A DNA stretch of 64,000 bases from Halictus rubicundus (Eukaryota; Arthropoda; Insecta; Hymenoptera; Halictidae): assembly GCF_050948215.1 (NCBI RefSeq), contig NW_027488994.1, positions 93,605-157,604 of the forward strand, read 5' to 3'. Made by a program: the position numbers and the translations under genes. Under the pieces are notes generated by a model. It saw only the letters and a program-made list of their open reading frames with translations, was not told the origin of the DNA and searched no databases. Below are positions 29,953-45,743 of the stretch, piece by piece; position 1 is the stretch's first letter; each line of letters begins with the position of its first letter.

Positions 29953-31567
29953 GGGTAGGATAGAGGATATTGTAGGGTAGAGGATAGGATAGGATAGAGG
30001 ATAGGATAGGATAGAGGAAAGGATAGGATAGAGGATAGGATAGGATAGAGGATAGGATAGGATAGAGGATAGGATAGGATAGAGGTTAGGAAAGAGGATA
30101 GGATATAATACAGTATAGGATAGGATTGAGTACAGGATGGGATAGAGGATAGGATAGGGGATTGGATAGGAAAGAGGATAGGATAGGATAGAGGATAGGA
30201 TAGGCAAGAGGACAGGATAGGATAGAGGATAGGATAGGATAGAGGATATTGTAGGATAGAGGATAGGATAGGATAGAGAATAGGATAGGCAAGAGGACAG
30301 GATAGGATACAGGATAGGATAGGATAGAGGATATTGTAGGGTAGAGGGTAGGATAGGATAGAGGATAGGATAGGATAGAGGAAAGGATAGGATAGAGGAT
30401 AGGATACGATAGAGGATAGGATAGGATAGAGGATAGGATAGGATAGAGGATATAATAGGGTAGAGGATAGGATAGGATAGGAAAGAGGATAGGATAGGAT
30501 AGCGGATAGGGTAGGATAGAGGATAGGATTGAGGATAGGATATTATAGAGGATAGGATAGGATAGATTATAGGATAGGATAGAGGATAGGATAGGATAGA
30601 GGATAGGATAGGATAGAGGATAGGATAGGATAGAGGATAGGATAGGATAGAGGATAGGATAGGATAGAGGATAGGATAGGATAGAGGTTAGGATAGTATG
30701 GAGGATGGGATAGGATAGAGGATAGGATAGGATAGAGGATAGGATAGGATAGAGGATAGGATAGGATAGAGAATATAATAGGGTAGAGGATAGGATAGGA
30801 TAGGAAAGAGGATAGGATAGGATAGCGGATAGGATAGGATAGAGGATAGGATTGAGGATAGGATAGGATAGAGGATAGGATAGGATAGATTATAGGATAG
30901 GATAGAGGATAGGATAGGATAGAGGATAGGATAGGATAGAGGATAGGATAGGATAGAGGATATAATAGGGTAGAGGATAGGATAGGATAGGATAGAGGAT
31001 AGGATAGGATAGAGGATAGGATAGGATAGAGGATAGGATAGGATAGAGGATAGGATAGGATAGAGGATAGGATAGGATAGAGGATAGGATAGGATAGAGG
31101 TTAGGATAGTATAGAGGATAGGATAGGATAGGATAGAGGATAGGATAGGATAGAGGATAGGATAGGATAGAGGATAGGATAGGATAGAGGATAGGATAGG
31201 ATAGAGGATATGATATGATAGAGGATAGGATAGGATAGAGTATATAATAGGATAGAGGATAGGATAGGATAGAGGGTAGGATAGGATAGAGGATAGGATA
31301 GGATAGAGGATAGGATAGGATAGAGGATAGGATAGGATAGAGGTTAGGATAGTATGGAGGATGGGATAGGATAGAGGATAGGATAGGATAGAGGATAGGA
31401 TAGGATAGAGGATAGGATAGGATAGAGGATAGGATAGGATAGAGGAGAGGATAGGATAGAGGAGAGGAGAGGATAGAGGATTGGATAGGATAGAGGATAG
31501 GATAGGATAGGATAGAGGGTAGGGTAGAATTTGGATAGGATACAGGATTGGATAGAATAGAGGATAG
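29675..31567 (+). repeat. 1.89-kb tandem block, copy 1
   Basis: Landmarks repeat 1,893 bp later: GATATTGTAGG (29,687 and 31,580), GATATGATAGG (29,721 and 31,614) and TATTATAGAGG (30,541 and 32,434). It overlaps the end of the 3.4-kb repeat domain. Confidence 0.86.
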
Positions 31568-33100
31568 GATAGGATAGAGGATATTGTAGGATAGAGGATA
31601 GGATAGGATAGAGGATATGATAGGATAGAGGATAGGGTAGGATAGAGGATAGGGTAGGATAGAGGATAGGATAATATAGAGTATACGATATGTTAGAGAA
31701 TAGGAAAGAGGATAGGATATAATACAGTGTAGGATAGGATTGAGTATAGGATGGGATAGAGGATAGGATAGGGGATTGGATAGGAAAGAGGATAGGATAG
31801 GATAGAGGATAGGATAGGCAAGAGGACAGGATAGGATAGAGGATAGGGTAGGATAGAGGATATTGTAGGGTAGAGGATAGGATAGGATAGAGGATAGGAT
31901 AGGATAGAGGAAAGGATAGGATAGAGGATAGGATAGGATAGAGGATAGGATAGGATAGAGGATAGGATAGGATAGAGGTTAGGAAAGAGGATAGGATATA
32001 ATACAGTATAGGATAGGATTGAGTACAGGATGGGATAGAGGATAGGATAGGGGATTGGATAGGAAAGAGGATAGGATAGGATAGAGGATACGATAGGCAA
32101 GAGGACAGGATAGGATAGAGGATAGGATAGGATAGAGGATATTGTAGGATAGAGGATAGGATAGGATAGAGAATAGGATAGGCAAGAGGACAGGATAGGA
32201 TACAGGATAGGATAGGATAGAGGATATTGTAGGGTAGAGGGTAGGATAGGATAGAGGATAGGATAGGATAGAGGAAAGGATAGGATAGAGGATAGGATAC
32301 GATAGAGGATAGGATAGGATAGAGGATAGGATAGGATAGAGGATATAATAGGGTAGAGGATAGGATAGGATAGGAAAGAGGATAGGATAGGATAGCGGAT
32401 AGGATAGGATAGAGGATAGGATTGAGGATAGGATATTATAGAGGATAGGATAGGATAGATTATAGGATAGGATAGAGGATAGGATAGGATAGAGGATAGG
32501 ATAGGATAGAGGATAGGATAGGATAGAGGATAGGATAGGATAGAGGATAGGATAGGATAGAGGATAGGATAGGATAGAGGATAGGATAGGATAGAGGATA
32601 GGATAGGATAGAGGTTAGGATAGTATGGAGGATGGGATAGGATAGAGGATAGGATAGGATAGAGGATAGGATAGGATAGAGGATAGGATAGGATAGAGAA
32701 TATAATAGGGTAGAGGATAGGATAGGATAGGAAAGAGGATAGGATAGGATAGCGGATAGGATAGGATAGAGGATAGGATTGAGGATAGGATAGGATAGAG
32801 GATAGGATAGGATAGAGGATAGGATAGGATAGATTATAGGATAGGATAGAGGATAGGATAGGATAGAGGATAGGATAGGATAGAGGATAGGATAGGATAG
32901 AGGATATAATAGGGTAGAGGATAGGATAGGATAGGAAAGAGGATAGGATAGGATAGCGGATAGGATAGGATAGAGGATAGGATTGAGGATAGGATATTAT
33001 AGAGGATAGGATAGGATAGATTATAGGATAGGATAGAGGATAGGATAGGATAGAGGATAGGATAGGATAGAGGATAGGATAGGATAGAGGATAGGATAGG
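31568..33100 (+). repeat. 1.89-kb tandem block, copy 2
   Basis: Second copy. The offset grows from 1,893 to about 1,927 bp after 32,580, because two more 17-bp units are present before the GGTTAGGATAGTATGG landmark. The right limit is approximate. Confidence 0.8.
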
Positions 33101-33739
33101 ATAGAGGATAGGATAGGATAGAGGATAGGATAGGATAGAGGATAGGATAGGATAGAAGTTAGGATAGTACGGAGGATGGGATAGGATAGAGGATAGGATA
33201 GGATAGAGGATAGGATAGGATAGAGGATAGGATAGGATAGAGAATATAATAGGGTAGAGGATAGGATAGGATAGGAAAGAGGATAGGATAGGATAGTGGA
33301 TAGGATAGGATAGAGGATAGGATTGAGGATAGGATAGGATAGAGGATAGGATAGGATAGAGGATAGGATAGGATAGAGGATAGGATAGGATAGAGGATAG
33401 GATAGGATAGAGGATAGGATAGGATAGAGGATAGGATAGGATAGAGGATAGGATAGGATAGAGGATAGGATAGGATAGAGGATAGGATAGGATAGAGGAT
33501 AGGATAGGATAGAGGTTAGGATAGTATGGAGGATGGGATAGGATAGAGGATAGGATAGGATAGAGGATAGGATAGGATAGAGGATAGGATAGGATAGAGG
33601 ATAGGATAGGATAGAGGTTAGGATAGTATGGAGGATGAGATAGGATAGAGGATAGGATAGGATAGAGGATAGGATAGGATAGAGGATAGGATAGGATAGA
33701 GGAGAGGATAGGATAGAGGATAGGGTAGGATAGAGGATA

Positions 33740-34230
33740 GGATATGATAGAGGATAGGATAATATAGAGTATACGATATGTTAGAGAATAGGAAAGAGGA
33801 TAGGATATAATACAGTGTAGGATAGGATTGAGTATAGGATGGGATAGAGGATAGGATAGGGGATTGGATAGGAAAGAGGATAGGATAGGATAGAGGATAG
33901 GATAGGCAAGAGGACAGGATAGGATAGAGGACAGGATAGGATAGAGGATATTGTAGGGTAGAGGATAGGATAGGATAGAGGATAGGATAGGATAGAGGAA
34001 AGGATAGGATAGAGGATAGGATAGGATAGAGGATAGGATAGGATAGAGGATAGGATAGGATAGAGGTTAGGAAAGAGTATAGGATATAATACAGTGTAGG
34101 ATAGGATTGAGTATAGGAAGGGATAGAGGATAGGATAGGGTTATGGATAGGATAGAGGATAGGTTAGGATAGAGGATAGGATAGGATAGAGGATATTGTA
34201 GGATAGAGGATAGGATAGGATAGAGGATAG
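33740..34230 (+). repeat. Block duplicated at 1,693-bp offset, copy 1
   Basis: The AATATAGAG landmark at 33,761 recurs at 35,454, and GAAAGAGTATAGG at 34,071 recurs at 35,764, both 1,693 bp apart. The GAAAGAGTATAGG form is otherwise rare, since GAAAGAGGATAGG is usual. Confidence 0.82.
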
Positions 34231-35432
34231 GATAGGATAGAGGAGACTATAGGATAGAGGATAGGATAGGATAGAGGATTGGATAGGATAGAGGATAGGA
34301 TAGGATAGGATAGAGGGTAGGGTAGAATTTGGATAGGATACAGGATAGGATAGAATAGAGGATAGGATAGGATAGGATAGAGAATAGGATAGGATAGAGG
34401 ATATTATAGGTTAGAGGATAGGATAGGATAGAGGATACGATATGATAGAGGATAGGAAAGAGGATAGCATATAATACAGTATAGGATAGGATTGAGTATA
34501 GGATGGGATAGAGGATAGGATAGGGTTTTGGATAGGATAGAGGATAGGTTAGGATAGAGGATAGGATAGGATAGAGGATATTGTAGGATAGAGGATAGGA
34601 TAGGATAGAGGATAGGATAGGATAGAGGATAGGGTAGGATAGAGGATAGGATAGGATAGAGGATAGGATAATATAGAGTATACGATATGTTAGAGAATAG
34701 GAAAGAGGATAGGATATAATACAGTATAGGATAGGATTGAGTACAGGATGGGATAGAGGATAGGATAGGGGATTGGATAGGAAAGAGGATAGGATAGGAT
34801 AGAGGATAGGATAGGCAAGAGGACAGGATAGGATAGAGGATAGGATAGGATAGAGGATATTGTAGGATAGAGGATAGGATAGGATAGAGGATAGGATAGG
34901 ATAGAGGAAAGGATAGGATAGAGGATAGGATAGGATAGAGGATAGGATAGGATAGAGGATAGGATAGGATAGAGGTTAGGATAGTATAGAGGATAGGATA
35001 GGATAGAGGATAGGATAGGATAGAGGATAGGATAGGATAGAGGGTAGGATAGGATAGAGGATAGGATAGGATAGAGTATAGGATAGGATAGAGGATAGGA
35101 TAGGGTATTGGATAGGAAAGAGGATAGGATAGGATAGAGGATAGGATAGGCAAGAGGACAGGATAGGATACAGGATAGGATAGGATAGAGGATATTGTAG
35201 GGTAGAGGATAGGATAGGATAGAGGATAGGATAGGATAGAGGAAAGGATAGGATAGAGGATAGGATAGGATAGAGGATAGGATAGGATAGAGGATAGGAT
35301 AGGATAGAGGATATAATAGGGTAGAGGATAGGATAGGATAGGAAAGAGGATAGGATAGGATAGCGGATAGGATAGGATAGAGGATAGGATTGAGGATAGG
35401 ATAGGATAGAGGATAGGATAGGATAGAGGATA

Positions 35433-35920
35433 GGATATGATAGAGGATAGGATAATATAGAGTATACGATATGTTAGAGAATAGGAAAGAGGATAGGATA
35501 TAATACAGTGTAGGATAGGATTGAGTATAGGATGGGATAGAGGATAGGATAGGGGATTGGATAGGAAAGAGGATAGGATAGGATAGAGGATAGGATAGGC
35601 AAGAGGACAGGATAGGATAGAGGACAGGATAGGATAGAGGATATTGTAGGGTAGAGGATAGGATAGGATAGAGGATAGGATAGGATAGAGGAAAGGATAG
35701 GATAGAGGATAGGATAGGATAGAGGATAGGATAGGATAGAGGATAGGATAGGATAGAGGTTAGGAAAGAGTATAGGATATAATACAGTATAGGATAGGAT
35801 TGAGTATAGGATGGGATAGAGGATAGGATAGGGTTTTGGATAGGATAGAGGATAGGTTAGGATAGAGGATAGGATAGGATAGAGGATATTGTAGGATAGA
35901 GGATAGGATAGGATAGAGGA
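35433..35920 (+). repeat. Block duplicated at 1,693-bp offset, copy 2
   Basis: Partner of 33,740-34,230. A base difference is seen after AGGG (GTTATGG in copy 1, GTTTTGG here). It lies at the downstream border of the 34.2-35.4 kb interval, which carries the usual marker blocks. Confidence 0.8.
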
Positions 35921-38900
35921 TAGGATAGGATAGAGGATAGGGTAGGATAGAGGATAGGATAGGATAGAGGATAGGATAATATAGAGTATACGATATGTTA
36001 GAGAATAGGAAAGAGGATAGGATATAATACAGTATAGGATAGGATTGATTACAGGATGGGATAGAGGATAGGATAGGGGATTGGATAGGAAATAGGATAG
36101 GATAGGATAGAGGATAGGATAGGCAAGAGGACAGGATAGGATAGAGGATAGGATAGGATAGAGGATATTGTAGGATAGAGGTTAGGATAGGATAGAGGAT
36201 AGGATAGGATAGAGGAAAGGATAGGATAGAGGATAGGATAGGATAGAGGACAGGATAGGATAGAGGATAGGATAGGATAGAGGTTAGGATAGTATAGAGG
36301 ATAGGATAGGATAGAGGATAGGATAGGATAGAGGATAGGATAGGATAGAGGGTAGGATAGGATAGAGGATAGGATAGGATAGAGGATAGGATAGGATAGA
36401 GGATAGGATAGGATAGAGGATATGATATGATAGAGGATAGGATAGGATAGAGTATAGGATAGGATAGAGGATAGGATAGGATAGAGGGTAGGATAGGATA
36501 GAGGATAGGATAGGATAGAGGATAGGATAGGATAGAGTATAGGATATGATAGAGGATAGGATAGGATAGAGGGTAGGATAGGATAGAGGATAGGATAGGA
36601 TAGAGGATAGGATAGGGTTTTGGATAGGATAGAGGATAGGTTAGGATAGAGGATAGGATAGGATAGAGGATATTGTAGGATAGAGGATAGGATAGGATAG
36701 AGGATAGGATAGGATAGAGGATAGGGTAGGATAGAGGAAAGGATAGGATAGAGGATAGGATAATAAAGAGTATACGATATGTTAGAGAATAGGAAAGAGG
36801 ATAGGATATAATACAGTGTAGGATAGGATTGAGTATAGGATGGGATAGAGGATAGGATAGGGGATTGGATAGGAAAGAGGATAGGATAGGATAGAGGATA
36901 GGATAGTATAGAGGATAGGATAGGATAGAGGATAGGATAGGATAGAGGATAGGATAGGATAGAGGGTAGGATAGGATAGAGGATAGGATAGGATAGAGGA
37001 TAGGATAGGATAGAGGATATGATATGATAGAGGATAGGATAGGATAGAGTATAGGATAGGATAGAGGATAGGATAGGATAGAGGGTAGGATAGGATAGAG
37101 GATAGGATAGGATAGAGGATAGGATAGGATAGTGTATAGGATAGGATAGAGGATAGGATAGGATAGAGGGTAGGATAGGATAGAGGATAGGATAGGATAG
37201 AGGATAGGATAGGAAAGAGGAGAGGATAGGATAGAGGATAGGATAGAGGATAGGATAGAGGATAGGATAGGATAGAGGATAGGATAGGATAGGGGATAGG
37301 ATAGGATAGAGGATAGGATAGGATAGCGGGGAGGATAGGATAGAGGATAGGATAGGATAGAGGATAGGATAGGATAGAGGATAGGATAGGATACAGGATA
37401 GGATAGGATAGATTTTAGGATAGTATAGAGGATAGGATAGGATAGAGGATAGGATAGGATAGGGCATTGGATAGGATAGAGGATAGGATAGGATGGAGGA
37501 TAGGATAGGATAGAGGATAGGATAGGATAGAGGATAGGATAGGATAGAGGATAGGATAGGATAGAGGATAGGATAGGATAGAGGATAGGATAGGATAGAG
37601 GATAGGATAGGATAGAGGAGAGGATAGGATAGAGGATAGGATAGGATAGAGGATAGGATAGGATAGAGGATAGAGGATAGGATAGGATAGAGGATAGGAT
37701 AGGATAGGATAGAGGATAGGATAGGATAGGATAGAGGAGAGGATAGGATAGAGGATAGGATAGGATAGAGGATAGGATAGAATAGAGGATAGGATAGGAT
37801 TGAGTATAGGATGGGATAGAGGATAGGATAGGGTATTCGATAGGATAGAGGATAGGATAGGATAGAGGATAGGATAGGATAGAGGATAGGATAGGATAGA
37901 GGAGAGGATAGGATAGAGGATAGGATAGGAAAGAGGATAGGATATAATACAGTATAGGATAGGATTGAGTATAGGCTGGGATAGAGGATAGGATAGGATA
38001 GAGTATAGGATAGGGTAGAGGATAGGATAGGATAGAGGATAGGATAGGATAGAGGAGAGGATAGGATAGAGGATAGGATAGGATAGAGGATAGGATAGGA
38101 TAGGGGATAGGATAGGATAGAGGATAGGATAGGATAGAGGATAGGATAGGATAGAGGAGAGGATAGGATAGAGGATAGGATAGGATAGAGGATAGGATAG
38201 GATAGAGGATAGGATAGGATAGGATAGAGGAGAGGATAGGATAGAGGATAGGATAGGATAGAGGAGAGGATAGGATAGAGGATAGGATAGGATAGAGGAT
38301 AGGATAGGATAGAGGATAGGATAGGATAGAGGATAGGATAGGATAGGATAGAGGAGAGGATAGGATAGAGGATAGGATAGGATAGAGGATATTATAGGGT
38401 AGAGGATAGGATAGGATAGAGGATATGATACGATAGAGGATAGGAAAGAGGATAGGATATAATACAGTATAGGATAGGATTGAGTATAGGATGGGATAGA
38501 GGATAGGATAGGGTTTTGGATAGGATAGAGAATAGGTTAGGATAGAGGATAGGATAGGATAGAGGATATTGTAGGATAGAGGATAGGATAGGATAGAGGA
38601 TAGGATAGGATAGAGGATAGGGTAGGATAGAGGATAGGATAGGATAGAGGATAGGATAATATAGAGTATACGATATGTTAGAGAATAGGAAAGAGGATAG
38701 GATATAATACAGTATAGGATAGGATTGAGTATAGGATGGGATAGAGGATAGGATAGGGGATTGGATAGGAAAGAGGATAGGATAGGATAGAGGATAGGAT
38801 AGGCAAGAGGACAGGATAGGATAGAGGATAGGATAGGATAGAGGATATTGTAGGATAGAGGATAGGATAGGATAGAGGATAGGATAGGATACAGGATAGG

Positions 38901-40089
38901 ATAGGATAGAGTATAGGATAGGATAGAGAATAGGATAGGATAGAGGATATTATAGGGTAGAGGATAGGATATGATAGAGGATATGATACGATAGAGGATA
39001 GGAAAGAGGATAGGATATAATACAGTATAGGATAGGATTGAGTATAGGATGGGATAGAGGATAGGATAGGGTATTCGATAGGATATAGGATAGGATAGGA
39101 TAGAGGATAGGATAGGATAGACAATAGGATAGGGTAGAGGATAGGATAGGATAGAGGATACGATATGATAGAGGATAGGAAAGAGGATAGGATATAATAC
39201 AGTATAGGATAGGATTGAGTATAGGATGGGATAGAGGATAGGATAGGGTATTCGATAGGATAGAGGATAGGATAGGATAGAGGATAGGATAGGATAGAGG
39301 ATAGGATAGGATAGAGTATAGGATAGGATAGAGGATAAGATAGGGTAGAGGATAGGATAGGATAGAGGATACGATATGATAGAGGATAGGAAAGAGGATA
39401 GGATATAATACAGTATAGGATAGGATTGAGTATAGGCTGGGATAGAGGATAGGATAGGATAGAGAATAGGATAGGGTAGAGGATAGGATAGGATAGAGGA
39501 TAGGATAGGATAGAGGAGAGGATCGGATAGAGGATAGGATAGGATAGAGGATAGGATAGGATAGGGGATAGGATAGGATAGAGGATAGGATAGGATAGCG
39601 GGGAGGATAGGATAGAGGATAGGATAGTATAGGATAGAGGATAGGATAGGATAGAGGGTAGGGTAGAATTTGGATAGGATACACGATAGGATAGAATAGA
39701 GGATAGGATAGGATAGAGGATAGGATAGGATAGAGGATACGATATGATAGAGGATAGGAAAGAGGATAGGATATAATACAGTATAGGATAGGATTGAGTA
39801 TAGGATGGGATAGAGGATAGGATAGGATAGAGTATAGGATAGGGTAGAGGATAGGATAGGATAGAGGATAGGATAGGATAGAGGAGAGGATAGGATAGAG
39901 GATAGGATAGGATAGAGGATAGGATAGGATAGGGGATAGGATAGGATAGAGGATAGGATAGGATAGCGGGGAGGATAGTATAGGATAGAGGATAGGATAG
40001 GATAGAGGATACGATATGATAGAGGATAGGAAAGAGGATAGGATATAATACCGTATAGGATAGGATTGAGTATAGGATGGGATAGAGGA

Positions 40090-43000
40090 TAGGATAGGAT
40101 AGAGTATAGGATAGGGTAGAGGATAGGATAGGATAGAGGATATGATAGGATAGAGGAGAGGATAGGATAGAGGATAGGATAGGATAGAGGAGAGGATAGG
40201 ATAGAGGATAGGATAGGATAGAGGATAGGATAGGATAGAGGATAGGATAGGATAGAGGATAGGATAGGATAGGATAGAGGAGAGGATAGGATAGAGGATA
40301 GGATAGGATAGAGGATAGGATAGAATAGAGGATAGGATAGGATTGAGTATAGGATGGGATAGAGGATAGGATAGGGTATTCGATAGGATAGAGGATAGGA
40401 TAGGATAGAGGATAGGATAGGATAGAGGATAGGATAGGATAGAGGATAGGATAGTATAGGATAGAGGATAGGATAGTATAGGATAGAGGATAGGATAGGA
40501 TAGAGGGTAGGGTAGAATTTGGATAGGATACAGGATAGGATAGAATAGAGGATAGGATAGGATAGAGGATAGGATAGGATAGAGCATACGATATGACAGA
40601 GGATAAGAAAGAGGATAGGATATAATACAGTATAGGATAGGATTGAGTATAGGATGGGATAGAGGATACGATAGGGTACTGGATAGGATAGAGGATAGGA
40701 TAGGATAGAGGATAGGATAGGATAGAGGATAGGATAGTATAGGATAGACGATAGGATAGAATAGAGGATAGGATAGGATAGAGTATAGGATAGGATAGAG
40801 AATAGGATAGGATAGAGGATAGGATAGGATAGAGGATAGGATAGGATAGAGAATAGGATAGGGTAGAGGATAGGATAGGATAGAGGATACGATATGATAG
40901 AGGATAGGAAAGAGGATAGGATATAATACAGTATAGGATAGGATTGATTATAGGATGGGATAGAGGATACGATAGGGTATTGGATAGGATAGAGGATAGG
41001 ATAGGATAGAGGATAGGATAGGATAGAGGATAGGATAGGATAGAGTATAGGATAGGATAGAGGATAAGATAGGGTAGAGGATAGGATAGGATAGAGGATA
41101 CGATATGATAGAGGATAGGAAAGAGGATAGGATATAATACAGTATAGGATAGGATTGAGTATAAGGCTGGGATAGAGGATAGGATAGGATAGAGGATAGG
41201 ATAGGGTAGAGGATAGGATAGGATAGAGGATAGGATAGGATAGAGGATACGATATGATAGAGGATAGGAAAGAGGATAGGATATAATACAGTATAGGATA
41301 GGATTGAGTATAGGATGGGATAGAGGATACGATAGGGTATTGGATAGGATAGAGGATAGGATAGGATAGAGGATAGGATAGGATAGAGGATAGGATAGGA
41401 TAGAGGATAGGATAGGATAGAGGATAGGATAGGATAGAGGATAGGATATAATAGGATAGAGGATAGGATAGGATAGAGGATAGGATAGGATAGAGGATAG
41501 GATAGGATAGAGGATAGGATAGGATAGGTGATAGGATAGTATAGGATAGAGGATAGGATAGGATAGAGGGTAGGGTAGAATTTGGATAGGATACAGGATA
41601 GGATAGAATATAGGATAGGATAGGATAGAGGATAGGATAGGATAGAGGATACGATATGATAGAGGATAGGAAAGAGGATAGGATATAATACAGTATAGGA
41701 TAGGATTGAGTATAGGATGGGATAGAGGATACGATAGGGTATTGGATAGGATAGAGGATAGGATAGGATAGAGGATAGGATAGGATAGACAATAGGATAG
41801 GATAGAGGATAGGATAGGATAGAGGATAGGATAGGATAGAGGATAGGATAGGATAGAGGATAGGATATAATAGGATAGAGGATAGGATAGGATAGAGGAT
41901 AGGATAGGATAGAGGATAGGATAGGATAGAGGATAGGATAGGATAGAGGATAGGATAGGATAGAGGATAGGATAGGATAGAGGATAGGATAGGATAGAGG
42001 ATAGGATAGGATAGAGGATAGGATAGGATAGAGGATATTACAGGATAGAGGATAGGATAGGATAGAGGATAGGATAGGATAGAGGATAGGATAGGATAGG
42101 GTATTCGATAGGATAGAGGATAGGATAGGATAGAGGATAGGATAGGATAGAGGTTAGGATAGGATAGAGGATAGGATAGGGTAGAGGATAGGATAGGATA
42201 GAGGATAGGATAGGATAGAGGATAGGATAGGATAGAGGATAGGATAGGATAGAGGATAGGATAGGATAGGATAGAGGAGAGGATAGGATAGAGGATAGGA
42301 TAGGATAGAGGATAGGATAGAATAGAGGATAGGATAGGATAGAGTATAGGATAGGATAGAGAATAGGATAGGATAGAGGATATTATAGGGTAGAGGATAG
42401 GATAGGATAGAGGATATGATACGATAGAGGATAGGAAAGAGGATAGGATACGATAGAGGAAAGGATAGGATAGAGGATAGGATAGGGTAGAGGATAGGAT
42501 AGGATAGAGGATAGGATAGGATAGAGGTTAGGATAGGATAGAGGATAGGATTGGGTAGAGGATAGGATAGGATAGAGGATACGATATGATAGAGTATAGG
42601 AAAGAGGATAGGATATAATACAGTATAGGATAGGATTGAGTATGGGATGGGATAGAGGATAGGATAGGGTATTGGATAGGATAGAGGATAGGATAGGATA
42701 GAGGATAGTATAGGAAAGAGGATAGGATAGGATAGAGGAAAGGATAGGATAGAGGATAGGATAGGATAGAGGATAGGATAGGATAGAGGATAGGATAGGA
42801 TAGAGATAATGTAGGATAGAGGATAGGATAGGATAGAGGATAGGATACGATAGAGGACAGGATAGGATAGAGGATAGGGTAGGATAGAGGATTGGATAGG
42901 ATAGAGGATAGGATAATATAGAGGATGCGATATGTTAGAGAATAGGATAGAGGATAGGATACAATACAGTATAGGATAGGATTGAGTATAGAATGGGATA

Positions 43001-44700
43001 GAGGATAGGATAGGGGATTGGATAGGATAGAGGATAGGATAGGATAGAGGATAGGATAGGATAGAGAATAGGATAGGATAGAGGATATTATAGGGTAGAG
43101 GATAGGATAGGATATAGGATACGATATGATAGAGGATAGGAAAGAGGATAGGATATAATACAGCATTGGATAGGATTGAGTATAGGATGGGATAGAGGAT
43201 AGGATAGGATAGAGGATATGATAGGATAGAGGATAGGATAGGATAGAGGATAGGATTGGATAGAGGATAGGATAGAATAGAGGATAGGATAGAGGATAGG
43301 ATAGGATAGAGGATAGGATAGGATAGAGGATAGCATAGGATAGAGGATAGGATAGGATAGAGGATAGGATAGAATAGAGGATAGGATAGGATAGAGGATA
43401 GGATAGGATAGAGGACAGGATAGGATAGAGGATATTGTAGGATAGAGGATAGGATAGGATAGAGGATAGGATAGGATAGAGGATAGGATAGGATGGAGGA
43501 TAGGATAGGATAGAGGATAGGATAGGATAGAGGTTAGGATAGTATAGAGGATAGGATAGGATAGAGGATAGGATAGGATAGGGCATTGGATAGGATAGAG
43601 GATAGGATAGGATAGAGGATAGGATAGGATAGAGGATAGGATAGGATAGAGGATAGGATAGGATAGAGGATAGGATAGGATAGAGGATAGGATTGGATAG
43701 AGGATAGGATAGAATAGAGGATAGGATAGAGGATAGGATAGGATAGAGGATAGGATAGGATAGAGGAGAGGATAGGATAGAGGATAGGATAGGATAGAGG
43801 ATAGGATAGGATAGAGGATAGGATAGGATAGAGGATAGGATAGGATAGGATAGAGGAGAGGATAGGATAGAGGATAGGATAGGATAGAGGATAGGATAGA
43901 ATAGAGGATAGGATAGGATAGAGTATAGGATAGGATAGAGAATAGGATAGGATAGAGGATATTATAGGGTAGAGGATAGGATAGGATAGAGGATATGATA
44001 CGATAGAGGATAGGAAAGAGGATAGGATATAATACAGTATAGAATAGGATTGAGTATAGGATGGGATAGAGGATAGGATAGGGTATTCGATAGGATAGTG
44101 GATAGGATAGGATAGAGGATAGGATAGGATAGAGGTTAGGATAGGATAGAGGATAGGATAGGGTAGAGGATAGGATAGGGTAGAGGATAGGATAGGATAG
44201 AGGATACGATATGATAGAGGATAGGAAAGAGGATAGGATATAATACAGTATAGGATAGTATTGAGTATAGGATGGGATAGAGGATAGGATAGGGTATTGG
44301 ATAGGATAGAGGATAGGATAGGATAGAGGATAGTATAGGATAGAGGATAGGATAGGATAGAGGATAGGATAGGATAGAGGATAGGATAGGATAGAGGATA
44401 GGATAGGATAGAGGATAGGATAGGATAGAGGATAGGATACGATAGAGGATACGATAGGATAGAGGATAGGATAGGATAGAGGATATTGTAGGATAGAGGA
44501 TATAATAGGATATAGGATAGGATAGGGTAGGATAGAGGATAGGATAGGATAGAGGATAGGATAATATAGAGGATAGGATAGGATAGAGGATAGGATAGGA
44601 TAGGGGATAGGATAGGATAGAGGATAGGATAGGATAGAGGATAGGATAGAGGATAGGATAGAGGATAGGATAGAGGATAGGATAGAGGATAGGATAGAGG
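40090..44700 (+). repeat. Segmental duplication, source-side copy
   Basis: This segment recurs at 50,060-54,640. From 40,452 to 44,518 the two agree at a constant offset of 9,940 bp with only a few single-base differences, for example at 41,790-41,791 (CA against GG) and 42,000 (G against A). On the left, similarity continues to about 40,090 across two indels: a 17-bp monomer, and a 22-bp GGATAGTATA-containing unit present twice here. On the right the other copy has a 17-bp insertion at 54,459 and then loses some 12-bp units. Which copy is original cannot be read from the sequence alone. Confidence 0.95.
44637..44696 (+). repeat. 12-bp sub-unit run, five copies
   Basis: Five consecutive GAGGATAGGATA units. 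The corresponding place in the downstream 2.0-kb copy (near 46,684) holds only two, and the one at the end of the 50.1-54.6 kb copy (near 54,600) is also shorter. This short run is therefore a site of copy-number change between otherwise similar blocks. Confidence 0.88.
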
Positions 44701-45743
44701 ATAGGATAGGATAGAGGATAGGATAGGATAGAGGATAGGATAGGATAGAGGATAGGATAGGATAGAGGATAGGATAGGATAGAGGATATTGTAGGATAGA
44801 GGATAGGATAGGATAGAGGATAGGATAGGATACAGGATAGGATAGGATAGAGGTTAGGATAGTATGGAGGATGGGATAGGATAGAGGATAGGATAGGATA
44901 GAGGATAGGATAGGATAGAGGATAGGATAGGATAGAGGATAGGATAGGATAGAGGAGAGGATAGGATAGAGGATAGGATAGGATAGAGGATTGGATAGGA
45001 TAGAGGATAGGATAGGATAGGATAGAGGGTAGGGTAGAATTTGGATAGGATACAGGATAGGATAGAATAGAGGATAGGATAGGATAGAGAATAGGATAGG
45101 ATAGAGGATATTATAGGTTAGAGGATAGGATAGGATAGAGGATACGATATGATAGAGGATAGGAAAGAGGATAGGATATAATACAGTATAGGATAGGATT
45201 GAGTATAGGATGGGATAGAGGATAGGATAGGGTTTTGGATAGGATATAGGATAGGTTAGGAAAGAGGATAGGATAGGATAGAGGATATTGTAGGATAGAG
45301 GATAGGATAGGATAGAGTATAGGATAGGATAGAGGATAGGATAGGAAAGAGGATAGGACATAATACAGTATAGGATAGGATTGAGTATAGGATGGGATAG
45401 AGGATAGGATAGGATAGGATAGGAATAGAGGATAGGATAGGATAGAGTATAGGATAGGATAGAGGATAGGATAGGAAAGAGGATAGGATATAATACAGTA
45501 TAGGATAGGATTGAGTATAGGATGGGATAGAGGATAGGATAGGATAGGATAGGATAGAGGATACGATAGGATAGAGGATAGGATAGGATAGGATAGGATA
45601 GAGGATAGGATAGAGGATAGGATAGAGTATAGGATAGGATAGAGGATAGGATAGGATAGAGGATAGGATAGGATAGAGGATAGGATAGGATAGAGGATAG
45701 GATAGGATAGAGGATAGGATAGGATAGAGGATAGGATAGGATA

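Noticed and set aside
35760..41792. 2,010-codon open frame on the minus strand, and the many similar frames from 833 to 53,526
   Set aside because: The protein is only the 17-residue read-out of the satellite (Tyr, Pro, Ile, Leu, Ser). The same product appears in every frame, starts fall wherever GTAT variants happen to give ATG on the minus strand, and duplicated copies differ by indels. No domain or codon signal.
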